A DNA stretch of 6,593 nt, taken from the NCBI GenBank assembly GCA_002069025.1, contig MWBK01000244.1, positions 1 to 6,593 of the forward strand, in the 5' to 3' direction. Both the position numbers and the translations under genes were made by a program. The notes below the pieces were generated by a model that ran no database searches, was not told where the DNA came from, and worked only from the letters and a program-made list of their open reading frames with translations. Position 1 is the first letter of the stretch. Every line of letters begins with the position of its first letter. Source of the DNA: Bacteroidetes bacterium ADurb.Bin302 (GTDB lineage: Bacteria; Bacteroidota; Bacteroidia; Bacteroidales; Paludibacteraceae). Shown here piece after piece: positions 1 to 6,567 of the stretch.

Positions 1-461
1 TCTGCGACTTTTACTGCCTCTTTGTTGAACAAAATCTGTAAATAGCAAGTCATTATCTGCAAACAAATATCGTCTTGTTGTTTCTTTACATCCATAAGAG
101 CTGCCTGAAAATTAAAATCAGTTTGATAAACCTCATTTATCATTTGCAAACCCTTAAAAAGGGTTAGTCCGGCAGATACTCCTATATTTGTATTGAAAAC
201 ATTATTTGACATATATATATTATCTTCTGTTAATGAACGTCCAAAACTAAAATTCTGTGACGCATTTGCATTCAAATTTGGAAGAAAGTTTTCTTTTGAT
301 TGTTGATGCGAAATTTTAGAAATCTCAGCCTGTGTTTCTGACCTCTTAATTACCGCATTCTCGTTTTTTGCATATTCAATACATTGTTCAATTGTCCAAA
401 CTTGTTGTGCTGATGTTATTAATGGAAGCAATAAAAATAATATTACGCATTTAGCTTTCAT
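1..461 (-). CDS. TolC-family outer membrane efflux protein, N-terminal part (runs off the left edge)
   Basis: The reading frame opens with ATG at 461 and stays open to the window edge, giving 153 residues of a protein that is usually about 430-480 long. Residues 1-18 form a Sec signal peptide: K2 and K4, a hydrophobic stretch at about 6-16, and a likely cleavage after TSA before QQ. The mature start (VWTIEQCIEYAKNEN) is the first helix typical of outer membrane efflux proteins. Next come a helix rich in Q, K and E (40-58), the NLNANASQNFSFGRSLT strand region (62-78) familiar from Bacteroidota TolC homologues, and the start of a second strand and helix (90-150). As a trimer it would form the outer membrane barrel and periplasmic tunnel. 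Only 4 nt separate it from the adaptor gene, so it is the last visible gene of the exporter operon. The family assignment is firm; the substrate is unknown. Confidence 0.9.
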   Translation of the reverse strand, partial: MKAKCVILFLLLPLITSAQQVWTIEQCIEYAKNENAVIKRSETQAEISKISHQQSKENFLPNLNANASQNFSFGRSLTEDNIYMSNNVFNTNIGVSAGLTLFKGLQMINEVYQTDFNFQAALMDVKKQQDDICLQIMTCYLQILFNKEAVKVA

Positions 462-465
462 AAAT

Positions 466-1545
466 TTATTTTTTAATTATATCCTTCATTTTTAAACCTT
501 GCTTAATTTCAATATTAAGGCCGTCTGATAACCCTATAACAACCGGACGCTTTTCAAACAATAAGGTGTCTTTTGTTGAACGAACTTCAACGTATGTGCT
601 GTCACCTGAAAATTTCAATGCACTCTCAGGTATTGACATAACGCTGTCACTTTTAGCAAGAACAATTTGTGCATTTGCACTATACCCTGCTCTTATAAAA
701 ACATCATCAGGAATCTTCACAGCTGCCTTAATTTCAAACATTACAGCACCATTTTCTTCGGTCCCTTTAGGTGCAATATATTCCAAATTTGCATCAAACA
801 TACGCCCTTCAAGGGCACCTATCAACAATTTAATAGGCATACCGGGTTTTAATTTTCCGACTTCCGTTTCATCTATCTTACCTACAAACAACATATCCCC
901 CATATTGGCTATTGTTGCTATTGTTGTACCATCATTAAATGTATTACTTTGAATTACAGAGTTACCAACTTTTTCAGGCACGTCTAAGATTGTTCCATCG
1001 ACTGTTGCGCGTATTAATGTATTACTGCTGTTGGCAGAATTTTTGGTTATACCATCTTTTATGATGTCGTAGCTATTTTGTGCATCAATCAAATTTTCTT
1101 TGGCATTTTTTAGATTTACTTCGGTATCTTCAAAATCAGATTGCGAAACTACACCTTTTTTATATAATGTTTCTTGACGATTATAGTCAATTTGAGCCTT
1201 TTCTAAAGCTATTTTTGATTTCTTTAAATTGGTTTCAGCATTATTAAGTGCCCCCATTTCAGGAACTACTCTAACTTTAGCGATAATGTCACCTTTTTTC
1301 ACTATTTCACCGGCTTCTTTTTCGAGAGACACTATGATACCTGAAATTTGCGGTTTAATAGAAACCTCATCACGTGGTTGAATTTTTCCGGTAGCTAAAG
1401 TTTTCTTTTCTATTGTTTGAATTGATGGAGAAACTGTTTCAAAAACTTCTTTTTCGGGTTGTGATTTCTTCCACAAAAAAACAAATGTTGCAATAACTGC
1501 TCCAATAAGCAATACTATTCCAATAATTCTAAATACTTTTTTCAT
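466..1545 (-). CDS. HlyD/MacA-type periplasmic adaptor (membrane fusion protein) of an ABC efflux system
   Basis: This 359-residue protein would bridge the inner membrane permeases and the TolC channel. Residues 1-4 are short and basic, and 5-24 form one membrane segment (or uncleaved signal anchor) with no lipobox cysteine. The first half of the lipoyl/barrel-sandwich domain lies at about 51-91 (ATGKIQPRDEVSIKPQISG, then GEIVKKGDIIAKV). A helical hairpin follows at about 98-165, with heptad-like A/L/K/E helices around a YKKGVVSQSDFED turn. The second lipoyl half is at 178-200 (IRATVDGTILDVPEKVGNSV), followed by beta-barrel and membrane-proximal domains (210-359) with a VGKIDETEVGKLKPGMP segment. 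Length and domain order match MacA-like adaptors. It starts 20 nt after the second permease and ends 4 nt before tolC. Being next to ABC permeases rather than an RND pump supports the MacA-type role. The transported compound is not indicated. Confidence 0.93.
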   Translation of the reverse strand: MKKVFRIIGIVLLIGAVIATFVFLWKKSQPEKEVFETVSPSIQTIEKKTLATGKIQPRDEVSIKPQISGIIVSLEKEAGEIVKKGDIIAKVRVVPEMGALNNAETNLKKSKIALEKAQIDYNRQETLYKKGVVSQSDFEDTEVNLKNAKENLIDAQNSYDIIKDGITKNSANSSNTLIRATVDGTILDVPEKVGNSVIQSNTFNDGTTIATIANMGDMLFVGKIDETEVGKLKPGMPIKLLIGALEGRMFDANLEYIAPKGTEENGAVMFEIKAAVKIPDDVFIRAGYSANAQIVLAKSDSVMSIPESALKFSGDSTYVEVRSTKDTLLFEKRPVVIGLSDGLNIEIKQGLKMKDIIKK

Positions 1546-1565
1546 ATCGTTTGTTATTATAATTA

Positions 1566-2822
1566 TTATTCGTCATACAAAGCTTCAATAGCCTTTATTT
1601 GTAATGCTCTCTTTGATGGTAATAATCCCGCAAGAAGTCCTGATACAATCAGTACAATGGCAGCTGCAACTGCTGTAATAAATGACACTTGGGGATTCAA
1701 GAGCACGATCTTTTCGGGTGGAAATGTTTCTAAAAACCATTGAACCAATACTAAAGTCCCAACTCCTGCAGCAATTCCTATGAAACCGGAGATTGAAGCT
1801 AAAACTACACTTTCGCTCATAATTTGTTTTATGATCACCATTGGCGTAGCTCCCAGTGCTCTTCTGATTCCTATTTCTTGGGTTCTTTCGCGCACTGTTA
1901 CCAACATAATATTACTAACGCCAACCATTCCTGCTAATAAGGTACCTAAACCAACAATCCATATTAATGTATTAATACCGCCAAATAGCATCGAAAAATT
2001 GTCAAACATTTCTTTTAAACTAAATGAACCGACACCTTCATTATCAGTTGGTGATACACTCTTACGTTCTTTTAAAAAGCTCAAAATTCTGGGTTCTAGT
2101 TCAGACATATTAACCGCATCATAAGCTTTAAATCCCATAAAATTAATTTTATCTCCCATGTTGAGCATTTGCTTTAATGTACTTACCGGCACATATATCA
2201 TCTGATTAGGACTACCGAATATAGAGAAGTCTTCTGAATAATCTTCGTATACACCTATAACTTGCCAGTATATAGAACCTATGCGTATAATAGAGCCTAA
2301 AACATCTTCGTTTGGTGCATATAAATCATTCGCTACTTTCTTACCTATTACGCAAACCTTACGTCTGTCTGATATATCCACTTCATTTAAGTATCTGCCT
2401 TGCAATATACGGCATGGGCTTATTTCATAAAATCCCGGGGCATAACCCATTGTGCTATATGTACCATGTTTTTCTCCTCTTACGGCATCACCAAGACCAT
2501 CTCCAAATACAATAGCACTACCTGCTTCTAATTCAGGGAACTGTTTAATTACTGCAGCGAAATCTGCATCATTAAATACTATTTCACGTCCTTTGGCAAA
2601 TCCGGCATAAGGTTCGGTTGTATTCCTCGAAAAAACGAAGGTTGAATTAACTGAAAATTTTCCTAATTCACCAATCATTTTATTTTGAATACCATTGCCC
2701 ATTCCGGCCATAACTACCAACATATATATGCCCCAAAACACACCGAAGGCGGTAAGGATACTACGCAATTTATTGCGAGTTATAGTAGTCCATATTTCTT
2801 GCCAATTATCTAAATCAAACAT
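1566..2822 (-). CDS. MacB/FtsX-type ABC transporter permease, second subunit
   Basis: This 418-residue inner membrane protein has the MacB layout without a fused ATPase. A short cytoplasmic amphipathic start (NWQEIWTTITRNKLRSILTAFGVFWGI) leads into membrane segment 1 (about 24-41). A large periplasmic MacB-PCD-type domain covers roughly 45-280, and three further membrane segments lie at about 283-310, 335-362 and 380-403. The FtsX signature is clear: GMVGVSNIMLVTVRERTQEIGIRRALGATP at about 298-327, which contains the cytoplasmic coupling loop that contacts the ATPase. The C-terminus, LLPSKRALQIKAIEAL, is also typical. ATG at 2822 is the first start, 2 nt after the stop of the other permease, so translation is probably coupled. 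It differs clearly from its neighbour in the periplasmic domain, which suggests a heterodimer. In MacB-like systems such permeases drive the adaptor and TolC by mechanotransmission; applying this here is inference from family membership. Confidence 0.93.
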   Translation of the reverse strand: MFDLDNWQEIWTTITRNKLRSILTAFGVFWGIYMLVVMAGMGNGIQNKMIGELGKFSVNSTFVFSRNTTEPYAGFAKGREIVFNDADFAAVIKQFPELEAGSAIVFGDGLGDAVRGEKHGTYSTMGYAPGFYEISPCRILQGRYLNEVDISDRRKVCVIGKKVANDLYAPNEDVLGSIIRIGSIYWQVIGVYEDYSEDFSIFGSPNQMIYVPVSTLKQMLNMGDKINFMGFKAYDAVNMSELEPRILSFLKERKSVSPTDNEGVGSFSLKEMFDNFSMLFGGINTLIWIVGLGTLLAGMVGVSNIMLVTVRERTQEIGIRRALGATPMVIIKQIMSESVVLASISGFIGIAAGVGTLVLVQWFLETFPPEKIVLLNPQVSFITAVAAAIVLIVSGLLAGLLPSKRALQIKAIEALYDE

Positions 2823-2824
2823 AA

Positions 2825-4087
2825 TTATTTTGCTTGCATTGCTTCTATAGGTTTAATCTTAACAGTCTTGTGTGCAGGTACATACCCGGCTATTACACCG
2901 GCCAAAACCAATATTGCCATCGCTGCTATAGCAACATCCAAATTTACGGTTGGATTCATAAACATATTCATATTATGATCACCACTTTCAACCGGCATTG
3001 ATGACATAACTTTAGCTACTGTTTCGGTTAATGCAACTCCTAATAACATACCTATATATCCAAATAATAGTGTTATTGTAAGAGATTCTAATACAACTAG
3101 TTTTATTATTGAACTTGGAGTTGCTCCTAAGGCTTTACGAATACCAAATTCTCTAGTTCTTTCTTTTACAGTTATCAACATAATATTGCTAATACCTACA
3201 ATACCTGCGATTAATGTGCCTATTCCTATTATCCATATAAATAATGAGATTCCGTTAAAAACCACTTGCGATTGTTCGAAAGAAGACATTCTATCCTCAA
3301 TATACATCGCATTTTTATCGTCGGGATCAAATTGCATTCGTGCTGACAACATTCGTCTAAGTTTATTCGACAATTCTTCACTTTGAGCTGCATTTTCAAT
3401 TCCGCTAATTGCAAATGTTAGGTCTGTAATGTATCCACCCGGATTAAATATTTTTTGAGAAGTAGAGAATGGTATGTAGTAAGATTTGTTCCATCCGGAG
3501 CCTCCTTTAATGTCATATATACCAACAACCTTGAACAAAAGGCCTTGCAAATTAACATATTTGCCTATCGGGTCTTTATCTTTAAACAAAGTCTCGGCTG
3601 TTTTTGGATGTAATATTATTACCTTTCTACATTCACGTTCGTCTGATTCATCAAGTAAACGTCCTGATATAACATACATATTACGCATTTTATCAAAACC
3701 GGGACAAACACCGCTTAATGTTTCCGATGCATAAGTATCACCATAAGATATAGAAGAAGACCACAAATTAAAAATAGGAGAAAAATCTGTCATTTCTACC
3801 ATCTGTGGTATTTGTTGCTTGAAAAATTCCAAATCGCTTGTCGAAAAACGTATATCCCTTCCGCTTTGCCATCCTCTATATGGTTTTGAGGTAACACCCG
3901 GATAAAACGAAATAGTATTGTTTGACATATAATTGAAATTCGAAAGCATTCCATTACGCAATCCATTTCCGGATGCCAACAATATAATCAACATGAAAAT
4001 ACCCCATGCTATAGAGAATCCGGTTAGACAAGTACGAAGTTTATTTGCTCTAATTGCTATGAATATTTCCGTCCAAAGATCTTTCAT
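2825..4087 (-). CDS. MacB/FtsX-type ABC transporter permease, first subunit
   Basis: This 420-residue permease is of the same family as the gene after it. Residues 1-17 (MKDLWTEIFIAIRANKLRT) are the amphipathic N-terminus, membrane segment 1 is at about 18-37, and a periplasmic domain spans about 40-278. Segments 2-4 are at about 280-305, 332-360 and 384-403. The conserved coupling region reads GIVGISNIMLITVKERTREFGIRKALGATP (about 296-324), and the C-terminus ends AHKTVKIKPIEAM. Its ATG overlaps the ATPase stop codon (ATGA, 4087-4084), a strong sign of translational coupling and of a shared complex. A methionine-rich insert near HNMNMFMNP (371-379) lies in the periplasmic loop before the last segment and is absent from the partner. 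Whether that Met/His run binds anything is unknown. Function in export is inferred from the complete operon; a LolCE-like lipoprotein role is less likely because an adaptor and TolC are present. Confidence 0.93.
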   Translation of the reverse strand: MKDLWTEIFIAIRANKLRTCLTGFSIAWGIFMLIILLASGNGLRNGMLSNFNYMSNNTISFYPGVTSKPYRGWQSGRDIRFSTSDLEFFKQQIPQMVEMTDFSPIFNLWSSSISYGDTYASETLSGVCPGFDKMRNMYVISGRLLDESDERECRKVIILHPKTAETLFKDKDPIGKYVNLQGLLFKVVGIYDIKGGSGWNKSYYIPFSTSQKIFNPGGYITDLTFAISGIENAAQSEELSNKLRRMLSARMQFDPDDKNAMYIEDRMSSFEQSQVVFNGISLFIWIIGIGTLIAGIVGISNIMLITVKERTREFGIRKALGATPSSIIKLVVLESLTITLLFGYIGMLLGVALTETVAKVMSSMPVESGDHNMNMFMNPTVNLDVAIAAMAILVLAGVIAGYVPAHKTVKIKPIEAMQAK

Positions 4088-4743
4088 GCAATAATACCAT
4101 CTTTAATGTGTATAATTCTATCTGTTTGATCTGCAATTTGTTGCTCATGAGTTACAATTATCATTGTAATGCCTTCTGTTTTATTTACCTCTCTAAGTAA
4201 ATCCAAAACATCTTGGGACGTTTTACTATCCAATGCACCTGTTGGCTCATCTGCCAATATAACTTGAGGCTTTGCAATCAAAGCTCTTGCTATGGCGACA
4301 CGTTGTTTTTGACCACCTGACATTTCGTTAGGCAAATGATCTGCTCTGTCTTTAATACCAACTCTGTCTAAATATTCTAATGCAATTTGATTCCTTTTTT
4401 TACGAGGTACGCCTTGATAATACAAAGGAAGAGCAACGTTTTCAAGTGCAGTTTTAAAGTTTATCAAATTAAATGACTGAAAAACAAATCCAATCATTTT
4501 GTTACGCAAATGAGCGGCTTCTGTTTCGGATAAATCTTTAATTAAAACATTGTTCAATAAATATTTACCTTCGTCGTAAGTATCCAATATACCAAGTATA
4601 TTAAGCAGTGTTGATTTTCCTGAACCGGATGCTCCCATTATTGAAACGAAATCGCCCTTTTCAATATCCATATTTATTCCTTTCAATACGTGAAGTGGCG
4701 AACCTGCGAAATAAGTTTTATGAATGTTTTCTAAATGTATCAT
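4084..4743 (-). CDS. ABC transporter ATP-binding protein, MacB/LolD type
   Basis: This 219-residue cytoplasmic ATPase has every motif of an active ABC nucleotide-binding domain. Walker A is GASGSGKST (37-45), the Q-loop glutamine is Q89 in FVFQSFNLI, the signature is MSGGQKQR (141-148), Walker B is VILADE (161-166) with catalytic E166, the D-loop is ALD (170-172), and the switch histidine is H199 in IVTHE. The start MIHLENIHKTY and the phrase LSGTEA-like LSETEAAHLRNKMIGFVFQ are characteristic of the MacB/LolD subfamily, whose members power FtsX-type permeases. There is no fused membrane domain, so it acts as a separate homodimer under the two permeases. It is the first gene of the transport operon, 77 nt after the upstream gene and behind a candidate promoter. 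It overlaps the next gene by 4 nt. Nothing suggests degeneration. Confidence 0.96.
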   Translation of the reverse strand: MIHLENIHKTYFAGSPLHVLKGINMDIEKGDFVSIMGASGSGKSTLLNILGILDTYDEGKYLLNNVLIKDLSETEAAHLRNKMIGFVFQSFNLINFKTALENVALPLYYQGVPRKKRNQIALEYLDRVGIKDRADHLPNEMSGGQKQRVAIARALIAKPQVILADEPTGALDSKTSQDVLDLLREVNKTEGITMIIVTHEQQIADQTDRIIHIKDGIIA

Positions 4744-4768
4744 ATTTTTTATTTGCTTTTTGACACTG

Positions 4769-4804
4769 CAAAAATAGCATTAGAAACAGTACTGTGTACA
4801 ACAA
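4769..4804 (-). promoter_or_regulatory. Candidate Bacteroidota-type promoter for the ABC efflux operon
   Basis: Read on the minus strand, TATTTTTG (4776-4769) fits the Bacteroidota primary sigma -7 consensus TAnnTTTG exactly. A TTGTTG (4804-4799), whose GTTG matches the -33 TTTG in three of four bases, lies 22 nt upstream, within the known spacing range. Transcription would start near 4763, leaving an A-rich leader of about 20 nt before the ATG at 4743. Because such motifs occur by chance in AT-rich DNA, the call rests mainly on its position right before the operon's first gene. Confidence 0.55.
4786..4795. promoter_or_regulatory. Perfect 10-nt palindrome in the spacer of the candidate ABC operon promoter
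   Basis: ACAGTACTGT is a perfect inverted repeat lying between the candidate -33 and -7 elements. A repressor bound here would block RNA polymerase. It has no loop and no following T-run, so it does not look like a terminator. It overlaps by six bases the edge of the larger dyad at 4790-4815. That it acts as an operator is inference. Confidence 0.35.
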
Positions 4805-4815
4805 GGTACATTGTA
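4790..4815. promoter_or_regulatory. Operator-like dyad TGTAC-N6-GTACA over the -33 region of the ABC operon
   Basis: The core arms are TGTAC (4795-4799) and GTACA (4806-4810), separated by six bases. Symmetry extends outward after a two-base break to TAC at 4790-4792 and GTA at 4813-4815, so 16 of 26 positions are symmetric. It covers the candidate -33 element. Its size and placement suit a dimeric regulator such as a TetR protein, and a tetR-like gene lies upstream. A dyad of the same geometry precedes the DUF1805 gene. Binding itself is inferred. Confidence 0.4.
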
Positions 4816-4820
4816 TATAT

Positions 4821-5150
4821 TTATTTAACAATTGTTTCACTATATATTAACGCATCTTCTGCTCGCTGCCCTAGCTTGATTCCCAATTTTTTGGCCTCAG
4901 GGCTAAGTTCCAAGATTTTTGCATTAAGCACATCATCAATACTATTAACGCCTCTCACCAAGGCCATTGCATCACCTAATTTAGTTGCCGTTGCTATAGA
5001 AAAATAGCCGCAAGAGACTATCAAACGGCTACCCTTTATAAGTAACATAATCGTATTTTCAGTTGGCAGAGTTAAAGCTGTAAACGTGTAGTTGTTCAGT
5101 TTAATTGTTTCTAATTTTTCTTCCATAATAGTTGATTTTTTTAGTTCCAT
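4821..5150 (-). CDS. DUF1805 (YunC-like) domain protein, function unknown
   Basis: This 109-residue soluble protein has no signal peptide or membrane segment. Residues 18-105 match the pattern I recall for the DUF1805 family, of which Bacillus subtilis YunC is a member: a beta strand YTFTALTLPTENTIMLLIKG, the CGYFSIATATKLGDAMALVRGVNSIDDVLNA block (47-77), and the ending SPEAKKLGIKLGQRAEDAL (83-101). C47 followed by glycine occupies the same place as the family's conserved CG. The start was set at 5150, which follows a GGA about 8 nt upstream. A second ATG at 5126 (residue 9) would also leave the domain intact. It sits 61 nt after the PrsW-like gene and 77 nt before the ABC operon, with its own possible promoter and palindrome upstream. 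The family has no settled function, and a link to the exporter is only positional. Confidence 0.8.
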   Translation of the reverse strand: MELKKSTIMEEKLETIKLNNYTFTALTLPTENTIMLLIKGSRLIVSCGYFSIATATKLGDAMALVRGVNSIDDVLNAKILELSPEAKKLGIKLGQRAEDALIYSETIVK

Positions 5151-5163
5151 TTCTTATTCCGGT

Positions 5164-5183
5164 TTTATACCATATTGTATAAA
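5164..5183. promoter_or_regulatory. Near-perfect 20-nt palindrome upstream of the DUF1805 gene
   Basis: The element TTTATAC-CATATT-GTATAAA is symmetric in 18 of 20 positions, with the only mismatch at the 5171/5176 pair. It lies just downstream of a possible -7 box and 13 nt before the ATG at 5150, a usual place for a repressor site. Its inner arms TATAC-N6-GTATA have the same arm length and spacing as the dyad at 4795-4810. Long AT-rich palindromes can occur by chance here, but the flanking G and C positions are also paired. Operator function is inferred. Confidence 0.45.
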
Positions 5184-5185
5184 CG

Positions 5186-5193
5186 CAAAATTA
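5186..5193 (-). promoter_or_regulatory. Possible -7 promoter element for the DUF1805 gene
   Basis: On the minus strand TAATTTTG (5193-5186) fits the Bacteroidota -7 consensus TAnnTTTG. I find no convincing TTTG-like -33 box 17-23 nt upstream, where the end of the PrsW-like gene lies, so the element is incomplete. The DUF1805 gene could instead be read through from upstream genes. Confidence 0.3.
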
Positions 5194-5211
5194 TCAGTGT
5201 CATTATACTTA

Positions 5212-5916
5212 TCATAATTGCCATGAATCCGGTTTATCTGCTTCACTTGCTTTTCGAATTTTCTTTATACCCAATCTCCACATAAAAATATCAAATATAA
5301 AAAACAGTACCATCAATATAAATGATACCAATGTACTTGAACTTGCATCGGCGTACATCAATAAGTAATCGTAAACTCCATGCAGAAGTATTGCAGAAAG
5401 CAAAGCGTACACTAAATTACGTTTCTTTTTTATTGGATTAAATTTTGCAACACTTACAAAATAGCCCATTGAAACCGCAAATAAAAAGTGTGCCGGTGTT
5501 GCAAATAAAAGCCTGGCAATAAAAGTAGGTATATAGCTGGAAGTATCATCAAATATATACAAAGCATTCTCTACAAATGCAAAACCCATCGACACAAATA
5601 CTGCATACACTATGCCATCAAAACGCTCGTTAAATTCAGAATTTTTCCACATCAAACTCAATAGTAAAAAGAACTTACTACATTCTTCTATAATTGCAGC
5701 TCCGACAAATGCAGACATAAACGCATTGTTATTATACTCAAGACCCGCTAAATTAAGCACTACATGAATAAATAGTGTACATGCTACTGATAACATACCA
5801 AAAAAGAAGGCCTTAAGCAGAAGTTTAAAAGGCTCTTTTTCTCGTACATCACGAAAGTATATGTATATACAAATTAAAAGCGAAGGTAAAAGCGATAGTA
5901 AAAGAATATACCACAT
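5212..5916 (-). CDS. PrsW-family (glutamic-type) intramembrane protease-like protein
   Basis: This 234-residue inner membrane protein has about seven or eight hydrophobic segments, including roughly 2-20, 34-56, 64-90, 100-121, 132-156, 167-187 and 195-214. After segment 1 comes the PrsW-type stretch FRDVREKEPFKLLLKAFFFG (21-40). The putative catalytic motifs are all present: EECSK (E77, E78, K81), FAFVEN (F112 to E116 and N117), H143 in ATPAHFLF, and HGVYD (H179, D183). In Bacillus, PrsW makes the first cut in the anti-sigma factor RsiW; related proteins belong to the wider CPBP/Abi membrane protease group. No anti-sigma factor or sigma factor gene is visible in this window, so the substrate is unknown. 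It starts 18 nt after the tetR stop, so the two are probably co-transcribed. The ATG at 5916 gives a full-length product; an ATG at 5925 is followed at once by a stop. Confidence 0.85.
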   Translation of the reverse strand: MWYILLLSLLPSLLICIYIYFRDVREKEPFKLLLKAFFFGMLSVACTLFIHVVLNLAGLEYNNNAFMSAFVGAAIIEECSKFFLLLSLMWKNSEFNERFDGIVYAVFVSMGFAFVENALYIFDDTSSYIPTFIARLLFATPAHFLFAVSMGYFVSVAKFNPIKKKRNLVYALLSAILLHGVYDYLLMYADASSSTLVSFILMVLFFIFDIFMWRLGIKKIRKASEADKPDSWQL

Positions 5917-5934
5917 AAATTACATTTTTATATT

Positions 5935-6543
5935 TTAAGATTTTAAGCTATTTAATATGATTTGAACCACAAGCTTTTTCCTATGCGCAATATACGCCTG
6001 CTTTTCTTTATCTGTTCTACCTAATATGTCGGTATAAATCGGGGCAGATACAAAAATAAAAACATTTAGCGACAAAACATTTAATAGTAAATCTAATGTA
6101 TCAATCGGTTTTATAACTCCTTTTGCTATTTCATCCTTAATTTCTTTATCAAACTCATAATAGATATCCCTAACCATCGGATTGTCAACAATATAATCTC
6201 GAATCATACAACGCCTCTTTTTATTCAAGATCAACTCGTTCATAATAAGGAACGGCAAATTAGGATTCTGCTCCATCATATTTGCATGAGCGCATATCCT
6301 TTTTTCAAGACGTTCAAAAAAATCATCATTTGCTCCACTTTTTTCTGTGAAAGCGGTTATAAACAATCTTACTTTTTGCATAAAAACTTGCAAAAACAGA
6401 TTCTCTTTAGTTCTATAATAATAATGAACTAAGGCTTGGTTACAACCTACTTCTTTAGCAATTTCAGTGGTTGATGTCATAGCAAAACCTTTTTCTAAAA
6501 AAAGTTTTTCTGCAGTTTGTAATATTTGTTCTTCTGTTGTCAT
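5935..6543 (-). CDS. TetR/AcrR-family transcriptional regulator
   Basis: From the ATG at 6543 this protein has 202 residues, the usual family size. The N-terminal DNA-binding domain is unmistakable: EEQILQTAEKLFLEKGFAMTSTTEIAKEVGCNQALVHYYYRTKENLFLQVF (about 4-54), with the helix-turn-helix at about 23-45. The C-terminal part is helical and diverged, as expected for a ligand-binding and dimer domain. It includes the NPNLPFLIMNELILNK segment often seen in Bacteroidota TetR proteins beside efflux genes. A longer frame beginning with TTG at 6570 would add nine residues (MKTAKKLFK-like). I prefer the ATG because TetR domains usually begin within a few residues of the start, and the TTG overlaps a possible -7 box. 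It heads the whole same-strand cluster and most likely represses itself, the exporter operon, or both. The ligand is unknown. Confidence 0.93.
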   Translation of the reverse strand: MTTEEQILQTAEKLFLEKGFAMTSTTEIAKEVGCNQALVHYYYRTKENLFLQVFMQKVRLFITAFTEKSGANDDFFERLEKRICAHANMMEQNPNLPFLIMNELILNKKRRCMIRDYIVDNPMVRDIYYEFDKEIKDEIAKGVIKPIDTLDLLLNVLSLNVFIFVSAPIYTDILGRTDKEKQAYIAHRKKLVVQIILNSLKS

Positions 6544-6567
6544 TTTAAATAGTTTTTTTGCAGTTTT

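Noticed and set aside
566..952. Plus-strand open frame of 128 codons opposite the adaptor gene
   Set aside because: It lies wholly inside a well-supported adaptor gene on the other strand, resembles no family, and has the look of a reverse-strand shadow. The same holds for the open frames at 667-852, 1780-2124, 2312-2515, 3186-3386 and 3486-3734 on the plus strand.
3229..3414. Minus-strand open frame of 61 codons inside the first permease
   Set aside because: It is a different frame of the permease's own coding strand, with no recognisable domain, while the permease frame is intact.
4795..4810. Inverted repeat as a transcription terminator after the DUF1805 gene
   Set aside because: The stem is only 5 bp with a 6-nt loop and no uninterrupted T-run follows directly. 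Placement over the -33 region fits an operator better.
4735..5007. Plus-strand open frame of 90 codons across the intergenic gap and DUF1805 gene
   Set aside because: Most of it is antisense to the DUF1805 gene, which matches a known family; the rest covers the candidate promoter.
5855..5875. TA-rich palindrome-like run (TATATGTATATA) near 5860
   Set aside because: It lies inside the PrsW-like coding sequence, encodes part of membrane segment 1, and is expected by chance in AT-rich hydrophobic codons.
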